Shown: piece after piece, positions 1 to 7,278 of the stretch
Position numbering within the stretch: position 1 is the stretch's first letter
How the letters are laid out: each line of letters opens with the position of its first letter
Assembly (NCBI GenBank): GCA_002390155.1
Contig: DGOS01000050.1
Span: 1-14,551 of the forward strand
DNA: 14,551 nucleotides
Origin: Hyphomicrobiaceae bacterium UBA4460
GTDB lineage: Bacteria > Pseudomonadota > Alphaproteobacteria > Rhizobiales > Methyloligellaceae
Direction of reading: 5' to 3'
Made by a program: the position numbers and the translations under genes
The notes under the pieces: generated by a model
Told to the model about the DNA's origin: nothing
Database searches by the model: none
Seen by the model: the letters and a program-made list of their open reading frames with translations, nothing else

Positions 1-799
1 CGACTTCGCGGGCAACTACATCCATTACGGCGTCCGCGAGCACGCTATGGGCGCAGGGATGAACGGCCTCGCCCTGCATGGCGGCATCGTGCCTTACGCG
101 GGCACGTTCTTGGTGTTCTCCGATTACTGCCGGCCGTCGATTAGGCTGTCGGCACTCATGGAGCAGCGCGTCGTCTATGTGATGACCCACGATTCCATCG
201 GTCTTGGCGAGGACGGTCCCACGCATCAGCCGGTCGAGCAGCTCGCAGCGCTGAGGGCCATGCCCCAGCTTCACGTGATGCGCCCGGCGGACTCCGTCGA
301 ATGCGCCGAATGCTGGGAGCTGGCCTTGCTGTCCAAGGACCGGCCGACGATCATGACGCTGACCCGCCAGGGCCTGCCGCTGCTGCGCACCACGCCCACG
401 GACGACAATCTCTCAGCCAAAGGCGCCTATGTCCTCATCGAGCCGGAAGGCGGCCGGGACGTCACCGTGCTGGCCACGGGCTCGGAGGTTTCGTTGGCGG
501 TGAATGCCGCAAAAATGCTCGAAGAGCAGGGCATCAAGGCCGCCGTGGTGTCCATGCCCTGTTGGGAGCTGTTCGAGGCGCAAGACGAAGGCTACCAAGC
601 CGCCGTCCTCGGCACCACACCCCGGGTGGGCGTCGAGGCCGCGGTCGGCTTCGGCTGGGACAAATGGTTGGGCGAGAACGGAAAGTTTATCGGCATGCGC
701 GGATTCGGCGCGTCTGCCCCGGCCCAGGAGCTTTATAAGCATTTCGAGATCACCCCGGAGGCCGTCGTGGCCGCGGCCCGTGATCTGATTTCAAACTAG
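1..799 (+). CDS. tkt: Transketolase, C-terminal part (5' end outside window)
   Basis: Thiamine-diphosphate enzyme that moves two-carbon units between ketose and aldose phosphates in the pentose phosphate pathway and Calvin cycle. The reading frame is open from base 2 and gives 265 residues, matching roughly the last 40% of a normal protein of about 660 residues. Visible are GVREHAM, which carries the catalytic Glu that activates the cofactor, and [15 protein letters not shown], which carries a substrate-binding His. The C-terminal Rossmann-like domain follows ([13 protein letters not shown] near window residue 155), ending in ELYKHFEIT before the stop. An ATG at 47 lies inside the conserved VREHAM motif and is not a start. 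gap follows after 13 nt, so the two are almost certainly co-transcribed. No frameshift or missing motif is seen in the visible part. Identification is secure; the upstream half cannot be judged. Confidence 0.97.
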   Translation, partial: DFAGNYIHYGVREHAMGAGMNGLALHGGIVPYAGTFLVFSDYCRPSIRLSALMEQRVVYVMTHDSIGLGEDGPTHQPVEQLAALRAMPQLHVMRPADSVECAECWELALLSKDRPTIMTLTRQGLPLLRTTPTDDNLSAKGAYVLIEPEGGRDVTVLATGSEVSLAVNAAKMLEEQGIKAAVVSMPCWELFEAQDEGYQAAVLGTTPRVGVEAAVGFGWDKWLGENGKFIGMRGFGASAPAQELYKHFEITPEAVVAAARDLISN

Positions 800-812
800 A
801 GGTAAGGAGCAC
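800..812 (+). promoter_or_regulatory. Ribosome binding site of gap
   Basis: The tkt-gap spacer is only 13 nt and consists almost entirely of a strong Shine-Dalgarno stretch (AGGTAAGGAG) ending 4 nt before the ATG at 813. It fixes the gap start and leaves no room for a separate promoter in the spacer. Confidence 0.8.
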
Positions 813-1826
813 ATGGCTAACACGCGCGTCGCCATCAACGGATTTGGTCGAATTGGCAGGCTCACCTTCAGGGCCTTCCTGGAGGCCGGCCGCAAGGACC
901 TGGATTTCGTGGCGATCAACGATCTCGGCTCTGCCGACATGAATGCGCTGCTGCTCGAGTTCGACAGCGTGCACGGCAGGCTCCCGGCCAATGTTTCCGT
1001 CTCCGACGGCCGCCTCAAGGCCGACGGGCAGGACGTCGCCGTGCTCTCCGAAGCGGACCCTGAGAAGCTCCCTTGGGGCGAACTCGGTGTCGACATCGTC
1101 ATGGAATGCACCGGCCGCTTCACCAAGCGCGAGACCGCTGCGCAGCATCTGGAAGCAGGCGCCAAGCGCGTGCTCGTCTCCGCGCCGTGCTCCGGCGCCG
1201 ACCTCACCGTGGTCTACGGCGTGAACGACGACAAGCTCACCGAGAAGGACCACGTGGTCTCCAATGCCTCGTGCACGACCAACTGCCTGGCTCCGGTGGC
1301 CGAGGTGCTGCACAAGGCGGTCGGCATCGAGCGCGGCTACATGACCACGATCCACGCCTATACCGGCGACCAGCGCACCGTGGACACGCTCCACAAGGAC
1401 CCGCGCCGGGCCCGCGCGAGCGCCGTGAACCTGATCCCGACCTCGACCGGTGCGGCGAAAGCTGTCGGGCTCGTGCTGCCCGAGCTGCAAGGCAAGCTCG
1501 ACGGCGCTTCGATCCGCGTGCCGGTGCCCAATGTCAGCCTGATCGATCTGACCTTCCAGTCCTCGCGCCCGACCACGGTGGAGGAAATCAACGACGCCAT
1601 GACCAAGGCGGCCTCTAAAGCGCCGCTCAAGGGCGTCATGGGCATCAACGAGCAGCCGCTCGTGTCCTCGGATTTCAATCACGACCCGCTGAGCTCGGTG
1701 TTCGACGCTACGGGGACGCAAGTCATCGACGGCACGTTCTGCCGCGTGGTCTCCTGGTACGACAACGAGTGGGGCTTCTCGAACCGGATGAACGACACCG
1801 CGGTCGCCATGGGACGACTTATATGA
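813..1826 (+). CDS. gap: Type I glyceraldehyde-3-phosphate dehydrogenase
   Basis: Oxidises and phosphorylates glyceraldehyde-3-phosphate to 1,3-bisphosphoglycerate, and runs in reverse in gluconeogenesis or CO2 fixation; cytosolic tetramer. The 337 residues are full length. The N-terminal Rossmann fold starts INGFGRIGR (residues 8-16), and AINDL places Asp37 at the end of beta-2, which favours NAD over NADP. The catalytic Cys154 lies in SNASCTTNCLAP and His181 in TTIHAYTGDQ. NEWGFSNRM near the C terminus is also typical. At the second cofactor-selectivity site the sequence reads DTLHKD, neither the canonical NAD type (LPHKD) nor the NADP type (ASHRD), so cofactor preference is inferred mainly from Asp37. 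The start at 813 is supported by a strong ribosome binding site. The stop overlaps the pgk start (ATGA), implying translational coupling. Confidence 0.98.
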   Translation: MANTRVAINGFGRIGRLTFRAFLEAGRKDLDFVAINDLGSADMNALLLEFDSVHGRLPANVSVSDGRLKADGQDVAVLSEADPEKLPWGELGVDIVMECTGRFTKRETAAQHLEAGAKRVLVSAPCSGADLTVVYGVNDDKLTEKDHVVSNASCTTNCLAPVAEVLHKAVGIERGYMTTIHAYTGDQRTVDTLHKDPRRARASAVNLIPTSTGAAKAVGLVLPELQGKLDGASIRVPVPNVSLIDLTFQSSRPTTVEEINDAMTKAASKAPLKGVMGINEQPLVSSDFNHDPLSSVFDATGTQVIDGTFCRVVSWYDNEWGFSNRMNDTAVAMGRLI

Positions 1827-3076
1827 GCGATGACGCCGGCATGGGCGGCGTCGACCTGTCGCGCATCAAGACCATCGATGGTCTCGACGTAAAGGGAAAG
1901 CGCGTGCTCATGCGTGCGGACCTCAACGTGCCGGTCGAGAACGGCCACGTCGCCGACGCAACGCGCATCGAGCGCGTACTGCCGACCATAGAGGCGCTTC
2001 GCTCCGGCGGTGCCAAGCTCGTCATCATGTCTCACTTTGGCCGTCCCAAAGGCGAGCGGTCGCCGGAGACATCACTCAAGCCTGTCGCCGCCAAGCTGCA
2101 AGAAATGCTCGGCACGCGCGTTTCGTTCCTGGACGATTGCGTGGGGCCAGACGTCGAGGCGGGCGTCAATGCGCTGAAAGACGGCGACGTGGCGCTGCTG
2201 GAGAACCTCCGCTACCACAAGGGCGAGACGGCCAACGATGCCGGCTTCGCCAAGCAGCTTGCGGCGCTAGGCGATATCTATGTGGACGATGCATTTTCCT
2301 GCGCCCATCGCGCGCATGCTTCCGTGGAAGCGATTACGCATCTGCTGCCGTCCTATGCCGGCAAATCGATGATGGCGGAGATCGAGGCGCTGGCCAGCGC
2401 GCTTCACAACCCGAAGCGGCCGGTCATGGCCATTGTCGGCGGCGCCAAGGTCTCCACAAAGATCGACGTGCTCACCAACCTCGTGCAGCGCATGAACGTG
2501 GTGGTCGTCGGCGGCGGCATGGCGAATACCTTCCTCTACGCCCAAGGCGTGGATATCGGCAATTCGCTGTGCGAGCCCGACCTCAAGGACATCGCGCTCG
2601 ATATTATCGACAAGGCGAAGGTGTCTGGCTGCGAGATCATGTTGCCCGTCGACCAAGTCGTCGCCAAGGAGTTGGCGCCGGGTGCCGAGACCGTAGTGTG
2701 TGACACCGGCACCGTTCCGGCCGGCATGATGATCCTCGACGTGGGGCCGAAGAGCATCGCGCGGCTGAAGGAAAAGTTAGGCGAGATGGCGACTCTGTTA
2801 TGGAACGGGCCGCTCGGCGCTTTCGAAATCACGCCGTTCGGGGAAGGCACGTTCGCGCTGGCGCGCGAGGCAGGCCGTCTCTCCAAAGACGGCAAGCTTA
2901 TTACGATTGCCGGCGGCGGCGACACGGTACGTGCCTTGAACACGACTGGTGTGGCGCCCGACTTCACTTATATCTCAACGGCGGGCGGCGCCTTTCTCGA
3001 ATGGCTGGCCGGCGAGCAGCTGCCGGGCGTGGTCGCGCTGGCCGGTGGCAAGGCAACGTATTTCGCGGTCGCGTGA
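1823..3076 (+). CDS. pgk: Phosphoglycerate kinase
   Basis: Transfers phosphate between 1,3-bisphosphoglycerate and ADP, the step after GAPDH; cytosolic monomer. The 417 residues are near the usual bacterial length. Motifs in order are RADLNVP (substrate-binding Arg and Asp), [44 protein letters not shown] at the hinge, WNGPLGAFE, and the nucleotide-binding glycine-rich IAGGGDTV and [11 protein letters not shown] near the C terminus. I chose ATG 1823 because it overlaps the gap stop as ATGA and gives MSDDAG. An in-frame ATG at 1769 lies inside gap and would add 18 residues that read as out-of-frame gap sequence. The Shine-Dalgarno before 1823 is weak, consistent with coupling to gap translation. 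rpe follows after 10 nt. Confidence 0.98.
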   Translation: MSDDAGMGGVDLSRIKTIDGLDVKGKRVLMRADLNVPVENGHVADATRIERVLPTIEALRSGGAKLVIMSHFGRPKGERSPETSLKPVAAKLQEMLGTRVSFLDDCVGPDVEAGVNALKDGDVALLENLRYHKGETANDAGFAKQLAALGDIYVDDAFSCAHRAHASVEAITHLLPSYAGKSMMAEIEALASALHNPKRPVMAIVGGAKVSTKIDVLTNLVQRMNVVVVGGGMANTFLYAQGVDIGNSLCEPDLKDIALDIIDKAKVSGCEIMLPVDQVVAKELAPGAETVVCDTGTVPAGMMILDVGPKSIARLKEKLGEMATLLWNGPLGAFEITPFGEGTFALAREAGRLSKDGKLITIAGGGDTVRALNTTGVAPDFTYISTAGGAFLEWLAGEQLPGVVALAGGKATYFAVA

Positions 3077-3086
3077 GGCGAAAATC

Positions 3087-3761
3087 ATGTCCGACGACAT
3101 CATCATTGCACCGTCTATCCTCTCCGCTGACTTCGCCAAGCTCGGCGAGGAAGTGAAGGCCATCGACAAGGCCGGTTGCGATTGGATCCATATCGATGTC
3201 ATGGACGGGCACTTTGTGCCCAACATCACCATCGGTCCCGACGTGGTGAAGGCGCTTCGCCCGCATTGCGACAAGGTGTTCGACACCCATCTCATGATTG
3301 CGCCGTGCGATCCGTATCTCGACGCATTCGCCGAGGCCGGTTCCGACATCATCACCGTGCATGCCGAAGCCGGTCCGCATCTGGACCGCTCGCTGCAGCA
3401 CATCAGGAGCCTCGGCAAGAAGGCAGGCGTCAGCCTCACCCCGTCGACCCCTGAGACGGCGATCGAATACGTGCTCGATAAAGTCGATCTGATTTTGGTG
3501 ATGACGGTGAACCCGGGTTTTGGCGGTCAGTCCTTCATCCCTGAGCAGCTGAAGAAGATCAGCGCGATCCGTAAGATGATCGGCGATCGTCCGATTCACC
3601 TGGAGGTGGATGGCGGCGTGAACCCGGAGACGGCGGGGCTTGTCGCCGAGGCTGGCGCCGATGTTCTCGTGGCCGGCTCTGCCGTGTTCAAGGGCGGTGC
3701 TTACGCGAAGAACATCGCGGCGATCCGCGATGCGGCGTTACGTGCCCGCGATGCCGCTTGA
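3087..3761 (+). CDS. rpe: Ribulose-phosphate 3-epimerase
   Basis: Interconverts D-ribulose-5-phosphate and D-xylulose-5-phosphate, feeding transketolase encoded at the head of the same gene run. The 224 residues form a complete TIM barrel. Metal and catalytic residues are in place: His35 and Asp37 in [12 protein letters not shown], His68 in DTHLM, and Asp175 in EVDGGVNP. The phosphate-binding end is VAGSAVF (195-201). The start at 3087 is preceded by GAGGCG at suitable spacing, is 10 nt after the pgk stop, and gives the typical N terminus [12 protein letters not shown]; the open frame extending upstream into pgk is not conserved. The order tkt-gap-pgk-rpe is consistent with a pentose-phosphate or Calvin-type cluster. 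Other alphaproteobacteria often have fba after pgk. Confidence 0.97.
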   Translation: MSDDIIIAPSILSADFAKLGEEVKAIDKAGCDWIHIDVMDGHFVPNITIGPDVVKALRPHCDKVFDTHLMIAPCDPYLDAFAEAGSDIITVHAEAGPHLDRSLQHIRSLGKKAGVSLTPSTPETAIEYVLDKVDLILVMTVNPGFGGQSFIPEQLKKISAIRKMIGDRPIHLEVDGGVNPETAGLVAEAGADVLVAGSAVFKGGAYAKNIAAIRDAALRARDAA

Positions 3762-3766
3762 GGGCA

Positions 3767-3798
3767 CGGTTAACCGGAATTTTCGTGACCCCGGTCAC
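3767..3798. promoter_or_regulatory. Two adjacent palindromes between rpe and ccdA
   Basis: The 125-bp gap between rpe and ccdA holds CGGTTAACCG (3767-3776, a perfect 10-bp palindrome) and GTGACCCCGGTCAC (3785-3798, 6-bp arms around CC). The second looks like a binding site for a dimeric regulator. Neither is followed by a good T-run, so an intrinsic terminator is unlikely, although a weak one after rpe cannot be excluded. No clear sigma70 promoter was recognised. The role is unknown. Confidence 0.3.
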
Positions 3799-3886
3799 TG
3801 ACTGTGGCGCCGACCTGTGATCAATCCTCTTCACGACTTGGTGCCAGGCCTTGCTCTTCCGATGCGGGCGCAATAGCTAGAAACCC

Positions 3887-4621
3887 ATGGATGTCACCTA
3901 TTTCGGCGCTCTGTTCGCCGGCTTCTTGAGCTTCCTCAGCCCCTGCGTGCTGCCGCTCGTGCCGCCTTATCTGTGCTTCCTCGGCGGCACCACCTTCGAT
4001 CAGCTGGCGGGCGAGGATGAGACGCCCCCTCACGTCTACACCACGGTGGTGTTGTCCTCGGTCGCCTTCGTGCTCGGTTTCACCACCGTGTTTGTCATCT
4101 TGGGTGCCACGGCGACGGTGTTGGGCCAGCTCGTGCTGGAGAACCTGCCGATCCTTGCCAAGGTCGCGGGCGTCATCATCATCATCGCCGGCCTGCACTT
4201 CCTCGGCGTCATCCACATTCCGATCCTCCATCGCGAGGCGCGCTATCATGCCGACACGCGGCCGGCGGGGTTGGTCGGCGCCTATATCATCGGCTTGGCG
4301 TTCGCCTTCGGCTGGACGCCCTGCATCGGGCCCGTGCTCGGGGCTATTCTGGCGGTCGCCGCCGGCGAGGACTCCGTGCGCCAGGGCGTGAGCCTGCTCT
4401 TCGTCTATTCGTTGGGGCTCGGCATTCCGTTCATTCTTGCCGCCGTCGCCGTTCGGCCGTTCATGAATGCCATGGGCCGCTTCAAGGGCCACATGGGCAC
4501 GATCGAGAAGGTGCTGGGCGCGCTTCTGGTCCTCACCGGCATTCTGTTCCTCACGAACTCGATGACGCTGATCGCGGGCTGGATCCTGCGCACGTTCCCG
4601 GCGCTTGCCACGATTGGCTGA
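3887..4621 (+). CDS. ccdA: Cytochrome c biogenesis protein CcdA (thiol-disulfide transmembrane transporter)
   Basis: Inner-membrane protein that passes electrons from cytoplasmic thioredoxin to periplasmic thiol proteins, keeping apocytochrome c cysteines reduced for haem attachment. The 244 residues hold about six hydrophobic segments (roughly 5-27, 53-75, 88-110, 128-150, 163-188 and 208-232). The two conserved redox cysteines are visible: Cys20 in SFLSPCVLPLVPPY and Cys146 in FGWTPCIGP. These motifs and the length fit the short CcdA form rather than full DsbD, since there are no periplasmic or thioredoxin domains. The start at 3887 gives MDVTYFGALFAGFLSF, typical of the family, but its ribosome binding site is weak. 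The gene lies 125 bp after rpe, so it may have its own promoter. No ccm or thioredoxin gene is adjacent. Confidence 0.93.
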   Translation: MDVTYFGALFAGFLSFLSPCVLPLVPPYLCFLGGTTFDQLAGEDETPPHVYTTVVLSSVAFVLGFTTVFVILGATATVLGQLVLENLPILAKVAGVIIIIAGLHFLGVIHIPILHREARYHADTRPAGLVGAYIIGLAFAFGWTPCIGPVLGAILAVAAGEDSVRQGVSLLFVYSLGLGIPFILAAVAVRPFMNAMGRFKGHMGTIEKVLGALLVLTGILFLTNSMTLIAGWILRTFPALATIG

Positions 4622-4636
4622 CGAGGCTCAGTCCGA

Positions 4637-4664
4637 TTGCCTCTGGAGGCTTGCCTCTAGAGGC
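4637..4664. repeat. 14-bp tandem repeat made of palindromes, between ccdA and thiD
   Basis: TTGCCTCTGGAGGC (4637-4650) is directly followed by TTGCCTCTAGAGGC (4651-4664), differing at one base. Within the second copy GCCTCTAGAGGC is a perfect 12-bp palindrome, and the first copy is the same with one mismatch. The two copies can also pair with each other, giving a hairpin or cruciform in the 79-bp gap after ccdA. It lacks a following T-run, so it is not an ordinary intrinsic terminator. Its function is unknown. Confidence 0.55.
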
Positions 4665-4700
4665 TTGCTCTTGGGCGCCAGCGGTGAATAGTGGCGCCTC

Positions 4701-5510
4701 ATGACCCCTAGATCGACGTCCATCGCGCTCACCATCGCCGGCTCCGATTCTTCCGGAAGCGCCGGCATCCAAGCCGACCTCAAGACGTTCGGTGCGCTTG
4801 GCGTGCATGGCGCTTGCGTCGTCGCCGCGGTCACCGCGCAGAACACGCAAAAGGTCGAGGCCATCTTGCCAGTGCCGCCGGAGTTCGTACTGGCGCAGAT
4901 GCAGGCCGTGGCAAACGACATCGATGTCGGCGCCATCAAGATCGGCATGCTGGCAACGCGCGACAATATCGAGGCCGTCGCCGAGGGGTTGACGCTGTTC
5001 GACGGGACGCCGGTGGTCCTCGATCCCGTGATGGCGTCGCATCGGGGCGACCCGCTACTCGATGAGAGCGCCGTGGACACGCTCAAGACCATGCTGATGC
5101 CGCGCGCCACGCTGGTGACGCCCAACCTGTTCGAAGCGGCCTTGCTGACCAGCGAGGAGAAGGCCCGCAGCGTGGACGCCATGGCCGAACAAGCGTGGAT
5201 GCTGCGCGGCCTCGGCGCCAAAGCCGTGCTCGTCAAAGGCGGGCATCTCGACGGCGAAGCCATCGACGTGCTGTTGAGCAATGACGGCGTAGAACGCCTC
5301 GAAGCGCCCCGGCATGAGACCGGGAATACGCACGGCACGGGCTGCACCCTGTCCTCTGCCATCGCCGCGGGGCTCGCGCATGGCAAGCCGCTGGAGAAGG
5401 CGGTGAAGGACGCGAAGGTCTATGTCACCGCGGCGATCATCGCCGCCGACGAGATCGCAGTGGGGAAGGGCCGGGGGCCGCTTCACCACTTCCATGCACT
5501 GTGGCCGTAG
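4701..5510 (+). CDS. thiD: Hydroxymethylpyrimidine / phosphomethylpyrimidine kinase
   Basis: Phosphorylates HMP and HMP-phosphate to HMP-pyrophosphate, the pyrimidine half of thiamine, in the cytosol. The 269 residues are the normal length for this ribokinase-fold family. ALTIAGSDSSGSAGIQADLKTF (residues 9-30) is the substrate-binding N terminus. VVLDPVM (residues 105-111) and LVKGGH (177-182) are also typical. NTHGTGCTLSSAIAAG carries the anion-hole glycines and the conserved Cys215. Some homologues are annotated as pyridoxal kinase, but SDSSG and GTGCTLSSAIA favour ThiD. No other thiamine gene is adjacent. The thiamine link to transketolase, a thiamine-diphosphate enzyme encoded 4 kb upstream, is probably coincidental. 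The ribosome binding site before 4701 is weak. The stop lies 12 nt from the convergent downstream gene, with no terminator hairpin recognised. Confidence 0.93.
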   Translation: MTPRSTSIALTIAGSDSSGSAGIQADLKTFGALGVHGACVVAAVTAQNTQKVEAILPVPPEFVLAQMQAVANDIDVGAIKIGMLATRDNIEAVAEGLTLFDGTPVVLDPVMASHRGDPLLDESAVDTLKTMLMPRATLVTPNLFEAALLTSEEKARSVDAMAEQAWMLRGLGAKAVLVKGGHLDGEAIDVLLSNDGVERLEAPRHETGNTHGTGCTLSSAIAAGLAHGKPLEKAVKDAKVYVTAAIIAADEIAVGKGRGPLHHFHALWP

Positions 5511-5522
5511 CCGTAAAGGGCG

Positions 5523-6368
5523 CTAGCCGTCGGCGACGACTTTGAGCTTCTGTTCGCCGAGGCCTTGGACGTGGAGCACCATCTCGTCGCCAGGCTTAAT
5601 AAAGACGCGAGGTTTGCGTGCCATGCCGACGCCGGGCGGCGTGCCGGTGGTGATCACGTCGCCGGGCATCAGCGTCATATAGGTGCTGATATAGCTGACG
5701 AGGTCGGCGACGGTGAAAATCATGGTCTCGGTATTGCCCGTCTGCATGCGCTCCCCGTTGAGGTCCATGGTGAGATCGAGCGCTTGCGGATCCGTAACCT
5801 CGTCCGTGGTGACGAGCCAAGGGCCTAAGGGTCCGAAGCTGTCATAGCTCTTGGCTTTCATCCATTCGCCGGGTCCGCCTTTTTGCAGACTGCGCTCGGA
5901 GACATCGTTGCAGATGCAATAGCCGGCCACGTAGTCGAGCGCGTCGTCTTTCGAGACGCGCTTGGCGGGCGTGCCGATGACCACCGCGAGCTCCACCTCG
6001 TAGTCCATGCGCTGGAAGTCCGGCGGCGCCAGCACCGGATCGGTGGGCCCGGAGACGCAGGAGTTCGCCTTGCAAAACACGATGGGGACTTCGGGAATGT
6101 CCATGCCGGTCTCTTCGGCGTGGTCGCGATAGTTGAGGCCGATGCCAAGAAATTTCGGCACGACGCCGATGGGCGGACCAAGCCTGGGGTTCCCCTCGAC
6201 CAGCGGCAGCGTTTCCGGATCGATCGCCTTGAGACGGTCAAGGCTCGCGCGGCCAAGCGCATCCCCGGCAAGATCGCCGATCTCCCCGGACAGGTCGCGG
6301 ATCAGCCCCTTGGCATCTAGAACGCCCGGCTTTTCCGCCCCGGGTGCGCCAAAACGTACAAGCTTCAT
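5523..6368 (-). CDS. Fumarylacetoacetate hydrolase family protein
   Basis: Member of the FAH fold, which covers 2-hydroxyhepta-2,4-diene-1,7-dioate isomerase/decarboxylase, acylpyruvases, oxaloacetate tautomerases and related C-C hydrolases. The substrate is not determinable here. The 281 residues have a small N-terminal domain (about 1-65) and the catalytic domain after it. FLGIGLNYRDHAEE (73-86) holds His83. MDYEVELAVVIG supplies metal ligands Glu124 and Glu126, and CICNDVSERSLQ supplies Asp155. KSYDSFGPLGPW and ITTGTPPGVG follow in the usual order. I chose the ATG at 6368 because it gives MKLVRFG and is preceded by GGGGGAAG on the minus strand; a longer in-frame start at 6404 adds 12 atypical residues. 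It is divergent from the exported-protein gene and convergent with thiD. Confidence 0.9.
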   Translation of the reverse strand: MKLVRFGAPGAEKPGVLDAKGLIRDLSGEIGDLAGDALGRASLDRLKAIDPETLPLVEGNPRLGPPIGVVPKFLGIGLNYRDHAEETGMDIPEVPIVFCKANSCVSGPTDPVLAPPDFQRMDYEVELAVVIGTPAKRVSKDDALDYVAGYCICNDVSERSLQKGGPGEWMKAKSYDSFGPLGPWLVTTDEVTDPQALDLTMDLNGERMQTGNTETMIFTVADLVSYISTYMTLMPGDVITTGTPPGVGMARKPRVFIKPGDEMVLHVQGLGEQKLKVVADG

Positions 6369-6485
6369 TGTCTTCCCCCAGCCATGATTTTCTGCATGAT
6401 GCACGCGTGGCGATGGGGCGGCAACGGCCTGCCCGCTTGTCTCCCGCGCAACGCCAATCCCGAAAGACGAAAGGTGCCGGTTCCG

Positions 6486-6989
6486 ATGAGACTTCGTTTG
6501 CGTTCGCCTCGCCTCGGGACCTTGATTGCCGTCTTTCTCGCAAACGCCCTGACTGTCCTATCCGCGCTGCCGGCGTCCGCCAACCCGTATCAGCAGTTGG
6601 ATGGCGCTTGGACCGGGAGCGGGACAGTGACCCCGTTGAAAGGGGCGCCAGAGAAGGTCAGCTGCAACACCACCTATAAGACTGAAGGGTCCGTGGTACG
6701 GCAGACCGTGCGCTGCGCGAGCGCGAGCCACGCTTTCGCCGGGAATCTGGAACTGACCTATGAGGGCGGCCGGATCCGCGGCGCCTGGCGTGAGCAGGTC
6801 CATGGCGCCTCCGGCGACGTCAGCGGCACGGCCAACGGCAGCTCCATCCGCGCGCGCCTCAGCGGCCAGACCTTCTCAGGCCGCATGCGCATCGATGTCG
6901 ATGGGCCCAAACACACGATCGAGATCGTCCAGCGCGACACCGGATCGGGCGCTTATCGTCCCGTCGCCTCGATCTCGTTGCACCGCTAG
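6486..6989 (+). CDS. Small exported protein of unknown function
   Basis: The predicted product is 167 residues. It has an Arg-rich N terminus, a hydrophobic core (about 11-27) and an ASA cleavage motif after residue 32, so a Sec signal peptide and periplasmic location are likely. The mature part begins NPYQQLDGAWTGSG and has two cysteines (Cys60, Cys77) that could form a disulfide. It is rich in Gly, Ser and Thr with alternating polar and hydrophobic residues, suggesting a small beta-barrel or beta-sandwich. I recall similar short 'exported hypothetical' proteins in Hyphomicrobiales with a G-W-G-G-T start and RC motif, but know no function. An in-frame start at 6384 would place 34 extra residues before the signal peptide, so 6486 is preferred. 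Codon use matches the neighbours. Confidence 0.75.
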   Translation: MRLRLRSPRLGTLIAVFLANALTVLSALPASANPYQQLDGAWTGSGTVTPLKGAPEKVSCNTTYKTEGSVVRQTVRCASASHAFAGNLELTYEGGRIRGAWREQVHGASGDVSGTANGSSIRARLSGQTFSGRMRIDVDGPKHTIEIVQRDTGSGAYRPVASISLHR

Positions 6990-7128
6990 AGTCACCTGTG
7001 GCGGCTGCGCCAAGGCCGTTGCTGAATTGCCACAAAGCCTCACAAAGTTTCCCCCAAACGGGTGCAGCCACGGCCCCCCGCGAGGGTGCAGCGATGCGCG
7101 TTGCAGCCCGCCTGGGGCGCCTCGGAAG

Positions 7129-7152
7129 CAACATAATATGTTGAAATACAAT
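7129..7152 (+). promoter_or_regulatory. 15-bp palindrome overlapping an AT-rich promoter-like patch
   Basis: CAACATAATATGTTG (7129-7143) has 7-bp arms around one A, an operator-like dyad. It is followed at once by TACAAT (7147-7152), close to the sigma70 -10 consensus, and by an A-rich run to 7166 that contrasts with the GC-rich surroundings. No good -35 was recognised 17 bp upstream, so promoter activity is uncertain. If active, it would drive the region leading to the terminator at 7462-7495. Confidence 0.35.
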
Positions 7153-7243
7153 AATAAAACCAGGCGACGCGCCGCGCCGGTCAAGCCGCTTTGCATTTCC
7201 GCAACAGTGCGGCGACGATTTGCGTTTCGCCCCTCGCGCATTG

Positions 7244-7272
7244 TTGAAGCGCGCGCCGGGGCTCGCTAGCTT
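7244..7272 (+). promoter_or_regulatory. Candidate sigma70-type promoter of an orphan transcription unit
   Basis: TTGAAG (7244-7249) and TAGCTT (7267-7272) lie exactly 17 bp apart, a fair match to TTGACA and TATAAT. Transcription would start near A7279, about 216 nt before a strong terminator. No protein gene lies directly downstream on this strand. The -10 match is imperfect, so confidence is moderate. Confidence 0.4.
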
Positions 7273-7278
7273 TTCATC

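Noticed and set aside
750..1721. Long open frame of 323 codons on the minus strand across gap
   Set aside because: It is antisense to a certain GAPDH gene, its Arg/His/Gly-rich translation is typical of a GC-rich shadow frame, and it resembles no family.
4637..4664. Tandem repeat considered as a CRISPR remnant
   Set aside because: Units are 14 bp and directly abutting, with no spacers and no cas genes.
6393..6403. Short palindrome TGCATGATGCA between the divergent FAH-family and exported-protein genes
   Set aside because: Only 5-bp arms, which occur often by chance; no promoter box recognised beside it.
7138..7269. Possible 43-residue basic peptide starting MLKYNNKTRRR
   Set aside because: Its ATG lies within the palindrome and there is no ribosome binding site; composition is that of random GC-rich sequence. 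Not supported without conservation.
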